A stretch of 64,000 nucleotides of DNA from NCBI GenBank assembly GCA_028690585.1, contig JAQVAZ010000001.1:1-64000 (forward strand). The letters run 5' to 3'. Below the pieces are notes generated by a model, which saw nothing but the letters and a program-made list of their open reading frames with translations, ran no database searches and was not told the DNA's origin. Positions 52,150-59,901 of this stretch are shown here, piece after piece. Numbering within the stretch: the first letter of the stretch is position 1; each line of letters opens with the position of its first letter. Made by a program: the position numbers and the translations under genes. Source of the DNA: Candidatus Altimarinota bacterium. Lineage in GTDB: Bacteria; Patescibacteriota; Gracilibacteria; JAHISY01.

Positions 52150-52881
52150 ATGCCTGCAAAAACTGATGACAAAAAACGTGGTGGTAATAGTGGTGGTAGA
52201 AACCGCAAACCTCGCGAAGCCCGCGAAGAGAAAGAGTTTGAGGAATACATGCTGCAACTCGATAGAGTTACTCGTGTGGTAAAAGGAGGCAGGAGAATGC
52301 GTTTTCGCGCTACTGTGATTATCGGTGATAGAGCTGGCAGAGTTGGTTTGGGACTTGGCAAAGGAGGTGATGTGCAAGTTGCTGCGCGCAAAGCTGCTGC
52401 TGATGCAAAGAAAAATTTGATGACTGTGCCAATCGTAAATGATACGATTCCACATCCAGTGAAACTGAAATACAAAGCTGCGCGTATTATGATTATGCCA
52501 GCTGCGCCTGGAACTGGTTTGATTGCTGGCTCTTCCATCCGCAAGGTTTTGGAATTAGCTGGTGTGAAGAATGTATTGAGTAAGAACATCGGCACTTCCA
52601 ATCGTGTGGTTGTCGGTCAAGCGATGCTTCGCGTTTTAGCGAAACTTCAGATGACTCCAGCCGCTTTGAATTTTGCTGAGAAACTTCGCAAAGAAGCAGA
52701 AGAAGCGAAGAAGAAACGCGCTGCTGGCCGCAAGGAATCTGAGAAAGTTGGTAAAAAATCTTCTCGCCCTCGCAGAGGCAGTGACAAAAACTACACTCCA
52801 AAATCCGATTTCAAACACGCTGTGGATAAAGCAGTAGCTGAAAAAGGCAGATTGGAAAAAGAGATAGAGGAAAGTAAATAG
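52150..52881 (+). CDS. rpsE: Ribosomal protein S5 (uS5), last gene of the operon
   Basis: 243 aa versus about 166. N-terminal basic extension (about 1-30), core DRVTRVVKGGRRMRFRATVI, GLGKGGDVQVAARKAAADAK and NVLSKNIGTSNRVVVGQAML, then a charged tail of about 65 residues (KKRAAGRKESEKVGKKSSRP). In most bacteria rpmD, rplO and secY follow; here the operon ends and a repeat-rich gap begins. Confidence 0.95.
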   Translation: MPAKTDDKKRGGNSGGRNRKPREAREEKEFEEYMLQLDRVTRVVKGGRRMRFRATVIIGDRAGRVGLGLGKGGDVQVAARKAAADAKKNLMTVPIVNDTIPHPVKLKYKAARIMIMPAAPGTGLIAGSSIRKVLELAGVKNVLSKNIGTSNRVVVGQAMLRVLAKLQMTPAALNFAEKLRKEAEEAKKKRAAGRKESEKVGKKSSRPRRGSDKNYTPKSDFKHAVDKAVAEKGRLEKEIEESK

Positions 52882-52882
52882 A

Positions 52883-53092
52883 GAAGAATAACGGAATAAG
52901 GAATAAAGCAGGGATTTTCCTAACTGTCTTTCCCGCGAAAGCGGGAATCCAGAAAATAAAAGAGAATTCTTATTCCTCCTTTGACAAAGGGGGAGAATTC
53001 CGCGAAGCGGAATTAGGGGGGATTTAGTGTATCTGAATTTTTCTACAATCTTTACCTAAATCTCCCCAACCTCTCTTTACGAAATAGGGGCT
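52883..53092. repeat. Repeat-rich gap after the ribosomal operon
   Basis: In order: a GGAATAAGGAATAAAG tract (family E); CTTTCCCGCGAAAGCGGGAA and TCCAGAAA (family B, 52923-52953); CCTCCTTTGACAAAGGGGGA then TTAGGGGGGATTTA (family C, 52976-53027) with an internal TTCCGCGAAGCGGAA palindrome; and AATCTCCCCAACCTCTCTTT (53058-53077). These strong hairpins probably also terminate the ribosomal transcript. Confidence 0.6.
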
Positions 53093-53122
53093 TTAGTTTT
53101 GCTATTAGGATTACGAATTATC

Positions 53123-54418
53123 TCAAACCAACTTCCCTGCTTTCACCACAATCTTCCCACCTACGATTACATCCGTAGCTTTGCCGAAAACTTTTTTACC
53201 ATTCCATGGTGTGTTTCTACCTTTGCTAGCGAATTTAGTTTTATCGATTTTGTAAGCAGTTTCGATATCCCAGATTGTGATATCCGCTTCCTTCCCTACT
53301 TTGATTTCACCAGCTTTGAGTTTCAGAATCTTCGCAGGCGCGGTTGTGAGTTTTTCGATGAGTTGTGGAAGTGTGAGAAGTTTCCGCTTCACCAAATCTG
53401 TGTAAAGCACCGCAAATGCAGTTTCCAATCCCACCAAACCTACCGCTGCTTTCGTGAATTCGCAGTTTTTTTCTTCCGCGAGATGAGGCGCGTGGTCTGT
53501 CGCAATCGCATCAATCACTCCACTTTTTACTCCTGCAATCAAAGCTTTGCGATGCGCTTCGCTGCGAAGTGGTGGATTTACTTTTGCAAGAGTGCCAGAG
53601 TCAAGAATCGCTTTCTCCGTGAGAGTGAGATGATGCGGTGTGGTATCAGCGGTGATTGGTAATCCACGCTTCTTCGCTACGCGAATCAAATCCACGCTGC
53701 CAGCCGCGGAGAGATGCGTGAAGTGATATGGAGTGGGATTCTTCCTCAGCAACTCCAAAACTCTCTCAATCATCACAGTTTCGCATTCTGCGCTACTACC
53801 TCGGATTCCGAGTTTCTTTGCTACTACTCCTGCGTGGAGATGTGTGTTGCATTTCATTTCACTATCTTCTGCATGCATCATTACTGGCAGCTTCACTTTC
53901 TTCGCGGCGGCGATTAACTTTTTCTCTACTTCCAGATCTTGCGGATGCGAATCTCCGCAGCCATCATCAGTGAGAATTTTTACTCCGGCTTTTTTTAGCG
54001 CTGCGAAATTCGTAAGCAACTTCCCTTCTCCATTCTGAGTGAGATTTCCTGTGGTGAGAATATTCACAACTCCTTCACTCTTTGCTCTTGCGAGAAAACT
54101 TTTAATTTTCTCTGCAGTATCCATGCGTGGTTGCGTATTTGGCATTGCCACGATGGTGGTGAATCCACCCAATGCAGCTGCAGCGCTGCCACTCGCAATC
54201 GTTTCTTTACTCGTGAAACCAGGATCTCGCAGATGTGTGTGTAAATCAATCAAGCCTGCGGTAATGATTCTACCTTTCGCGTTGATGAGTTGCGCTTTTG
54301 TAGCGGTGAGATTTTTTCCTATCTTCACAATCTTTTTACCACTCACCAAAATATCTACCTGCTGGAGAGGATTTTTACTGCCAGTATTTACGAGGATTCC
54401 ATTCTTGATAAGTAACAT
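53123..54418 (-). CDS. pyrC: Dihydroorotase (PyrC)
   Basis: 431 aa from ATG 54418 (MLLIKNGILVNTGSKNPLQQ); the longer frame to 54511 runs into repeat sequence. Binuclear zinc amidohydrolase: DLHTHLRDPGF (His-x-His), MHAEDSEM, HFTHLSA and TDHAPHLAEEK. It cyclises carbamoyl aspartate to dihydroorotate. Same strand as pyrB, 125 bases downstream of it, separated by repeat sequence. Other pyrimidine genes are not in the window. Confidence 0.95.
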   Translation of the reverse strand: MLLIKNGILVNTGSKNPLQQVDILVSGKKIVKIGKNLTATKAQLINAKGRIITAGLIDLHTHLRDPGFTSKETIASGSAAAALGGFTTIVAMPNTQPRMDTAEKIKSFLARAKSEGVVNILTTGNLTQNGEGKLLTNFAALKKAGVKILTDDGCGDSHPQDLEVEKKLIAAAKKVKLPVMMHAEDSEMKCNTHLHAGVVAKKLGIRGSSAECETVMIERVLELLRKNPTPYHFTHLSAAGSVDLIRVAKKRGLPITADTTPHHLTLTEKAILDSGTLAKVNPPLRSEAHRKALIAGVKSGVIDAIATDHAPHLAEEKNCEFTKAAVGLVGLETAFAVLYTDLVKRKLLTLPQLIEKLTTAPAKILKLKAGEIKVGKEADITIWDIETAYKIDKTKFASKGRNTPWNGKKVFGKATDVIVGGKIVVKAGKLV

Positions 54419-54460
54419 TTTAGGATTAAGAATTAAGTAAGAAGAATGCTGTCTCTGCGA

Positions 54461-54537
54461 ATCCCGCCTTGGCGGGATGAAGCAGTCTCGTAATAATCGG
54501 GATTGCTTCATTCATTGCATTCACTCGCAATGACAAT
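54461..54537. repeat. Family B/D repeat copies between pyrB and pyrC
   Basis: CGAATCCCGCCTTGGCGGGA plus ATCGGGATTGCTTCATTC ... ACTCGCAATGACAA, the commonly dispersed GTCATTGCGA...GAAGCAATC type of intergenic element. Confidence 0.55.
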
Positions 54538-54543
54538 ACAGAA

Positions 54544-55506
54544 TTATTTTTTCTTCTGTGCTAGCAACCATAGCAAACTCATCCGAATCACTAAGCCATT
54601 GCGAATCATCGGTAAAACCAAACTTCTCGGATTCTCCAAAACTTCACTACTAATATCGCTGTCGCGCATCACTGGCCCAGCATGCATCACTACTCCACCT
54701 TTATTCATTTTCTCTAGGCGTTTCTCTGTGAGGCAATAATCTCTCTCATAATCGCCGAGGCTTTTTACGAAGCCTGCTTCCACCCTTTCTTTCTGTAAGC
54801 GAATCACATGAATCGCATCCATGTCGACTAATGCTGTATCGAGATTGGTGGTGGATTTCACTCCAGTGATTGCTGGGCGAAAAAGTTTCGCTGGCGCAGC
54901 AAGATGAAGTTTATAACCGAGTTTTTTATATAACTGCGTTTGCGAGTTAAACACACGCGAATGCAAAGCATCTCCGATAAAGAGATAATTCAGCGGCTTC
55001 TTCCCAAACTTTTCGCGCAGCGTGAAAGCTTCAAGTAATGCTTGAGTCGGATGCTCATTTACTCCATCACCAGCATTAATTACTGGAATTTTTACAATCT
55101 TTGCGAGTTTTTCTTGCAAATGATTTTCGCTATCTCTCACAATCAGGAAATCAGCGCTAAGCGCTGCAAGAGTTTGCGCAGTATCTCTCCAGCTTTCACC
55201 TTTTTTCCTACTACTATCTCCTCCGATTACATTCACTGCTTGCATGCCGAGATACTTCGCAGCCAACTCGAAACTTACGCGAGTGCGAGTAGAAGCTTCG
55301 CTAAAAAAATTAATCGTAGTTTTATCGCGCAGCAATCCTAAATCTTTTTTCCCAGCGTTTACTGCTTTCTTTATTACTTTCGCTACCGCAAAAACCAGTT
55401 CCACATCTCCTTCAGTGAGTTGGGAAATCGAATATAAATCCGTAATAGAGATTTTGCGCTTTCCCTGCGCCTTTTTTACTTCGGTGAGAATTTGATTACT
55501 TCGCAT
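54544..55506 (-). CDS. pyrB: Aspartate carbamoyltransferase catalytic subunit (PyrB)
   Basis: 320 aa. Carbamoyl phosphate + Asp to carbamoyl aspartate. FFSEASTRTRVSFELAAKYL (carbamoyl-phosphate loop S-T-R-T-R), GDGVNEHPTQALLEAFTLRE, and VMHAGPVMRDSDIS. No regulatory subunit PyrI nearby. First gene of a pyrB-pyrC pair on the minus strand. Confidence 0.95.
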   Translation of the reverse strand: MRSNQILTEVKKAQGKRKISITDLYSISQLTEGDVELVFAVAKVIKKAVNAGKKDLGLLRDKTTINFFSEASTRTRVSFELAAKYLGMQAVNVIGGDSSRKKGESWRDTAQTLAALSADFLIVRDSENHLQEKLAKIVKIPVINAGDGVNEHPTQALLEAFTLREKFGKKPLNYLFIGDALHSRVFNSQTQLYKKLGYKLHLAAPAKLFRPAITGVKSTTNLDTALVDMDAIHVIRLQKERVEAGFVKSLGDYERDYCLTEKRLEKMNKGGVVMHAGPVMRDSDISSEVLENPRSLVLPMIRNGLVIRMSLLWLLAQKKK

Positions 55507-55589
55507 CCGAGGAGGCAGTGTAGAGAGAGGTTAAGTGGTTGTCAAATTTGCATCTGCTATACTGAAATCAAATCAATAATTTTTCTTCT

Positions 55590-55799
55590 ATGAAATTCAA
55601 TTTACTTGGCTGGATAGCATTCTCACTCATCGTTATCGGTGGAATCAACTGGGGCTTAGTAGGGTTGATTCAGTTTGATATAGTGAGTTGGCTTTTTGGA
55701 AAAGTTTTTCCACTACCGATTTTGGCAGTTGCGATTTATGTTTTGATTGGTTTGAGTGCTTTGTATCTCGGTGTAAAAGCTTTAGCTAATCAGAATTAA
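55590..55799 (+). CDS. DUF378 small membrane protein
   Basis: 69 aa, two membrane helices: LGWIAFSLIVIGGINWGLVG (the DUF378 signature) and LPILAVAIYVLIGLSALYLG. Function unknown. An extended -10 box TGCTATACT lies about 29 bases upstream. Divergent from pyrB. Confidence 0.85.
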   Translation: MKFNLLGWIAFSLIVIGGINWGLVGLIQFDIVSWLFGKVFPLPILAVAIYVLIGLSALYLGVKALANQN

Positions 55800-55818
55800 G
55801 AATTAAAAAAAAGTTTCC

Positions 55819-55925
55819 AGTTTGTCATTGCGAAGGCGCAGCCTGAAGCAATCTCGCAATTTTTGTGCTGAAAATTATGGGGCTGCTTCCTCCCGCTTTC
55901 GCGGGAGTCGCAGTGACAGATTTTA
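55819..55925. repeat. Family D and B repeats between DUF378 and purH
   Basis: GTCATTGCGAAGGCGCAGCC then TGAAGCAATCTCGCAA (55819-55854), followed by CTCCCGCTTTCGCGGGAG (about 55889-55906) and AGTGACA. Convergent-gene gap; the hairpins may act as bidirectional terminators. Confidence 0.6.
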
Positions 55926-55951
55926 TTTTTCGCGGGGATGATAGCTATCTT

Positions 55952-57469
55952 CTAATGTCGGAAAGCCCTCACGCCTGAGAAAACCATTGCGACATTCAGC
56001 TTATTTGCTGCCTCGATTACTTCCTTATCGCGGATGCTTCCACCTGACTGGATAATCGCGCTGATACCAGCTTTGGCCGCGATTTCCACACTATCTGGAA
56101 ACGGGAAGAAAGCATCACTCGCTAAGACACTACCACTCGCAGCGGTGCCAGCTTTGCGTAGCGCGATTTCCACTGCATCTACTCGCGCAGTTTGCCCAGC
56201 GCCAATCCCAATCGCTACTTCATTTCTTGCAATCACAATCGCGTTGGATTTCGCGTGTTTGCAAGCATTCGCTGCAAAAATTAAATCTTTGATTTGTTGC
56301 TTCGTTGGAATTTTATGAGTGACCACTTTGAGATCTTTCTCAGTGACTACGCGGTTATCGATATCCTGAATCAATAATCCCCCACCAATTTTTTTGATAT
56401 TGATGCCTTTCGGATTCACCGAGATTTTCTCGGTAGCGATGAGGCGGAGATTTTTCTTTTCACTCAGGATTTTGAGAGCTTTCTTCTCAAAGCTTGGCGC
56501 AATCAATACCTCCATGAAAAGCGGTTGAATAATCTTCGCGCAAGCTTCATTTACTTCACGGTTAAACGCGATGATACCACCAAACGGAGAAATCTTATCC
56601 GCATCTAGCGCGAGTTGGAGTGCTGTTTCAATCTTTTCATGCGAAGCGATTCCGCAAGGATTAGCATGTTTAATCACTGCCACAGTCGGTTTCACGAAAT
56701 CTGCCACGATATGCAAAGCATAATCTCCATCCATCAGATTATTGAAACTCAATTCTTTCCCTTGTAGCACTTTTGCATTCGTAATATTGGAATGGTGATT
56801 CTCTACTTCGCGGTAAAGAATCGCGGATTGATGTGGATTTTCGCCATAGCGCAGCTTGTTGATTTTCTCGTAAATCGGAGTGAAATAATTTTCGCCTCCG
56901 AGATAACCTGTAATCATTCCATCGTATTTCGTAGTTTGCGCAAACGCCGCCGCCGCTAGCAATCTTCTCTTACTCTCATCCATTTTCTTTTCCCGCAAAG
57001 CTTCAATCACTTCAGCGTATTGAGAAAGCTTACTTACTACCACCACTCTCTCGAAATTTTTCGCAGCAGCGCGAAGCAAACTCACTCCGCCGATGTCGAT
57101 TTCTTCTACGGCTTCCGCGAGTTTCACTTTGGGATTTTTGATAGTTTCCGCAAACGGATAAAGATTCACACACACCAAATCGATTTTCTTGATTCCATGC
57201 TTCTCTAAGTCTTTTGTGTGGGATTTTTCATTCTTCGCGAGGATTCCTCCGAAAACTTTTGGATGCAGAGTCTTCACTCTCCCACCCAGAATCTCTGGGA
57301 AACCAGTGAGATTCTCTACTTCAGTTACGGCGATTTTTTCTTTGCGCAACAAAGCTGCGGTGCCTCCAGTAGAGATAATTTCGTATCCGAGTTTCGAGAG
57401 GTTGCGGGAGAATTCCGCAATCCCGGTTTTATCTGAAACGGAGATGAGGGCAACTAAGCTGTTTTTCAC
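55952..57469 (-). CDS. purH: Bifunctional AICAR transformylase / IMP cyclohydrolase (PurH)
   Basis: 505 aa, full length. N-terminal cyclohydrolase domain 1-190 (ALISVSDKTGIAEFSRNLSK, GRVKTLHPKVFGGILA, NLYPFAETI). C-terminal transformylase domain with RYGENPHQSAILYRE, the catalytic Lys-His in VIKHANPCGIA, and SDAFFPFPDSVEIAAKAGIS. It uses 10-formyl-THF to convert AICAR to FAICAR and closes it to IMP. Because PurP (18279-19292) does the same formylation with formate + ATP, the pathway appears doubly equipped at this step. Confidence 0.96.
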   Translation of the reverse strand: MKNSLVALISVSDKTGIAEFSRNLSKLGYEIISTGGTAALLRKEKIAVTEVENLTGFPEILGGRVKTLHPKVFGGILAKNEKSHTKDLEKHGIKKIDLVCVNLYPFAETIKNPKVKLAEAVEEIDIGGVSLLRAAAKNFERVVVVSKLSQYAEVIEALREKKMDESKRRLLAAAAFAQTTKYDGMITGYLGGENYFTPIYEKINKLRYGENPHQSAILYREVENHHSNITNAKVLQGKELSFNNLMDGDYALHIVADFVKPTVAVIKHANPCGIASHEKIETALQLALDADKISPFGGIIAFNREVNEACAKIIQPLFMEVLIAPSFEKKALKILSEKKNLRLIATEKISVNPKGINIKKIGGGLLIQDIDNRVVTEKDLKVVTHKIPTKQQIKDLIFAANACKHAKSNAIVIARNEVAIGIGAGQTARVDAVEIALRKAGTAASGSVLASDAFFPFPDSVEIAAKAGISAIIQSGGSIRDKEVIEAANKLNVAMVFSGVRAFRH

Positions 57470-57511
57470 GCGGGAGGAAGTTTAGCGCAAAAGGAATCGG
57501 GAAGAAAGGAA

Positions 57512-57543
57512 AAGGAAACCACCGCAGATGCAATGGTTTCCTT
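57512..57543 (-). terminator. Terminator of the 73-aa mini-gene
   Basis: A perfect 10-base stem, AAGGAAACCA (57512-57521) with TGGTTTCCTT (57534-57543), 12-base loop; on the minus strand it is followed by TTTTCCTTTCTT. It begins 20 bases past the stop of the gene at 57564. Confidence 0.7.
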
Positions 57544-57563
57544 GGGTAAATCAGGCGGTGAAC

Positions 57564-57785
57564 CTACTCGGGAACGAACTTCCAGTTGATGGTGATTCTT
57601 CGGACTCCTTTCGGTTTGCGTTCAACTTTAATCTTGCGTTCGAGCGTGTGAAACGCGAGATATTTTTTGTTGGTAGCTAGGAGAAGTGTTTCGATTTTCT
57701 GTTGAACACTACTCTTGAGCACAGTTGCCGTTTCTCTGCCGCGCATCTTGGTCGGACGCCTGTCACCTATCTTTCTCTTTCCCAT
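57564..57785 (-). CDS. 73-aa basic protein of unknown function with a true Shine-Dalgarno
   Basis: MGKRKIGDRRPTKMRGRETA, then a helical and a beta-rich part ending ITINWKFVPE; strongly basic, so nucleic-acid binding is possible (inference). AGAAAGGA, an 8-base match to the extended Shine-Dalgarno, lies 8 bases before the ATG; this is almost unique in the window. It has a folded leader (57807-57863) and a strong terminator (57512-57543), so it is an isolated transcription unit, perhaps recently acquired. Confidence 0.65.
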   Translation of the reverse strand: MGKRKIGDRRPTKMRGRETATVLKSSVQQKIETLLLATNKKYLAFHTLERKIKVERKPKGVRRITINWKFVPE

Positions 57786-57806
57786 GGAGCCATCCTTTCT
57801 GTTATA

Positions 57807-57863
57807 GGTTTTACCTGATTCTCTTACCTAGCTTAGCCGCCTAGTAAGAGGTAGCCTAAAACC
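57807..57863 (-). promoter_or_regulatory. Structured leader of the 73-aa gene
   Basis: Outer stem GGTTTTA (57807-57813) with TAAAACC (57857-57863) and inner stem CTCTTAcCTAG (57821-57831) with CTAGTAAGAG (57841-57850), separated by an asymmetric internal loop. The element ends about 20 bases before the start codon, placed like a riboswitch or protein-binding leader; no known class matched. Confidence 0.45.
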
Positions 57864-57924
57864 AAAAATAAGAGGCTGGTATTTTAGACTCTAATTAGAT
57901 TTTCGTAAAGAGATAGATTTTTTC

Positions 57925-59064
57925 CTATCCTTTCACCAACCCCAAGGCTTCCTGATATACCGTGAGAGTTTCTTCACTCATTTTCTTCCAGCTGAATTCA
58001 GCAACTCTCTGTAAGCCTTTTTCTTTGAGTTTGGCGCGAAGCGCTTCATCATCCCACACTTCCCAAATCTTCTCAGCCATCTCAATCACATCATCAGGAT
58101 TGAAGAAGTTGGCATTTTCGCTGCCAAGAATCTCGGGAATACTACTGCTATCGCTGGCAGCTACTGGGATTCCGCAACTCATCGCTTCTAGTGGCGGTAA
58201 GCCGAAACCTTCATAGAAACTTGGGAAAACAAACACACGCGCATTTTGATAAAGGAAAAGTAAATCCTTATCACTGACGAGGCCTGTGAAAACTACGGAT
58301 TTTTCTAAACCTAAATCTTTCACTGTGGCGAAAATTTCTGGCGCATAAATAGAATCTTCTTTACCAGTAATCACGAGTTGCCCAGTGAAATTTTTCTTCA
58401 CCCGCATCTCATGCAAGGCTGCGAGTAAACCGAGGAGATTCTTGTGATTGCGCCACACACCTGTGTAAAGCAGATAACCACCTTCCACTCCATATCGGAT
58501 AGCGATTTGTCTCTTGGTAATATCGTTGGGAGTTGCTGGTAAAAATTCTTTACCTACTCCGTTGTAAATCACTTCAATCTTCTCATTCTTCACTCCAAGG
58601 AGTTTCATCAAATCGTGTTTCGTGTGGCGGGAAGGTGTAATGATTCTTGTTGCGTGGCTGATACTTCTTTTTAAAACTAGATTGTAAGCTAAGCGATGCA
58701 GCCAGCTATTCATCTTTTGCCCTGGGTATTTTGAAAGCGTTAAGTCGTGAATCGTTACCACAGATTTGCCACTATAAAGAATCGGCGCATTGAAATGTGT
58801 GAAATGCATCAAATCCAACTCTGCAGCATTCAGCGCTTTGCGGAAATCAGTTTGCTCGGCGCGAGAGTAATGTTTTGCGTTGACTTTTAGCGCATGAAAA
58901 TTTTCCGCTGGCGCTTCAAACTCTTCAAATTCAGGTGAATTCAGAAACACGATGTATTCGTTTTCCTTGTCGATTTGCGCGAGATTGCGAATTAATTCTG
59001 CAGTGTATCTACCAATTCCAGTGAATCCACTCGAATACATTCGGGCATCAATTCCAATTCTCAT
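57925..59064 (-). CDS. Family 4-type glycosyltransferase (GT-B)
   Basis: 379 aa from ATG 59064 (MRIGIDARMYSSGFTGIGRY); the longer frame to 59178 would overlap the upstream ZIP gene. C-terminal domain has LLYTGVWRNHKNLLGLLAAL and PSFYEGFGLPPLEAMSCGIP (E-x7-E). Close in type to the gene at 41391. Likely mannosyl/rhamnosyl-type transfer to surface glycans, substrate unknown. 10 bases after the ZIP transporter stop. Confidence 0.9.
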   Translation of the reverse strand: MRIGIDARMYSSGFTGIGRYTAELIRNLAQIDKENEYIVFLNSPEFEEFEAPAENFHALKVNAKHYSRAEQTDFRKALNAAELDLMHFTHFNAPILYSGKSVVTIHDLTLSKYPGQKMNSWLHRLAYNLVLKRSISHATRIITPSRHTKHDLMKLLGVKNEKIEVIYNGVGKEFLPATPNDITKRQIAIRYGVEGGYLLYTGVWRNHKNLLGLLAALHEMRVKKNFTGQLVITGKEDSIYAPEIFATVKDLGLEKSVVFTGLVSDKDLLFLYQNARVFVFPSFYEGFGLPPLEAMSCGIPVAASDSSSIPEILGSENANFFNPDDVIEMAEKIWEVWDDEALRAKLKEKGLQRVAEFSWKKMSEETLTVYQEALGLVKG

Positions 59065-59074
59065 GCGCAAGAGT

Positions 59075-59887
59075 TTACTCGTTTTGGGTTTCTGAAGGAA
59101 GAGTCGGCAAGGCGTTTTCAGCGTGTGGTAAATCTTCAGAATGGTTATGCGCTTCTCCGAAATAAGTGTTGATTCCAAAAATTAGTGCGATACCGAGGAG
59201 GAGATAAACGAGATTGAATTTACTCTTGCTGCGATGGGTTTCTGGCAGCATATCACTGAGAGTGATATAGAGGAGACTTCCAGCGGAAAACGCTAAACCG
59301 ATTCCCACATAAACTTGGGGAAGTTTTTCGGCGAAAGGAATCAAAACTAAAGCTAGTGGAGTAGCTAAAGCTACCACGAGGATATACCAGAGATTTCCCT
59401 TCTTGCGTTTGTAACAAATGAGAGAATGCAAAATCGCACCAGCAGGTAATTTGTGTAAGAAAATTCCCAGTGTAGTCAGCCAGCCAATCACAGGATTTGC
59501 GAGGAAAGAAAACACGATGATTACTCCATCGAAGAAGCTATGGATTCCGAGGCCCAAAGCTGCCATCGGGCCAAGCGCGTGGTTTTCGCATTCATGCTCG
59601 TTACTTCCATCGGGGCAGCTGTGAATATAGAGAAAGTGCTCCAAGGTAAAAAAGAAAAGCACACCACTCAAAACCGCTAACCAAGCATTTTCACCAGCTA
59701 GCTCGGTAGCTTCTGGTAAAACATGGTTGAAGGTAATCGCAAGCATCGCACCACTTCCAAACGCGATTACTTTGCTTGCATGCTTCGCGAGGAAATGCGC
59801 AATCTTGTGAGAGATGAATCCTCCAATCAGGAAAGCGATTGCTGCAAGGCTGGTAGCGAAGAATACTGGAAGTAAACTTTGAAACAT
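59075..59887 (-). CDS. ZIP-family metal transporter
   Basis: 270 aa, eight predicted helices. Metal-site helices: GLGIHSFFDGVIIVFSF (H-x-x-x-D) and IFLHKLPAGAILHSL (H-K-x-P). A His/Cys/Glu-rich loop (HSCPDGSNEHECENHALG) and His-containing tail (EAHNHSEDLPHAENALP) could bind zinc. Probably imports zinc or iron. Starts 14 bases after rny on the same strand. Confidence 0.9.
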   Translation of the reverse strand: MFQSLLPVFFATSLAAIAFLIGGFISHKIAHFLAKHASKVIAFGSGAMLAITFNHVLPEATELAGENAWLAVLSGVLFFFTLEHFLYIHSCPDGSNEHECENHALGPMAALGLGIHSFFDGVIIVFSFLANPVIGWLTTLGIFLHKLPAGAILHSLICYKRKKGNLWYILVVALATPLALVLIPFAEKLPQVYVGIGLAFSAGSLLYITLSDMLPETHRSKSKFNLVYLLLGIALIFGINTYFGEAHNHSEDLPHAENALPTLPSETQNE

Positions 59888-59901
59888 ATTGATGTTGAGA
59901 A

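Noticed and set aside
43700-52600. Long open frames opposite the ribosomal protein genes
   Set aside because: They lie antisense to highly conserved genes, have no family resemblance, and arise from codon bias of the real strand.
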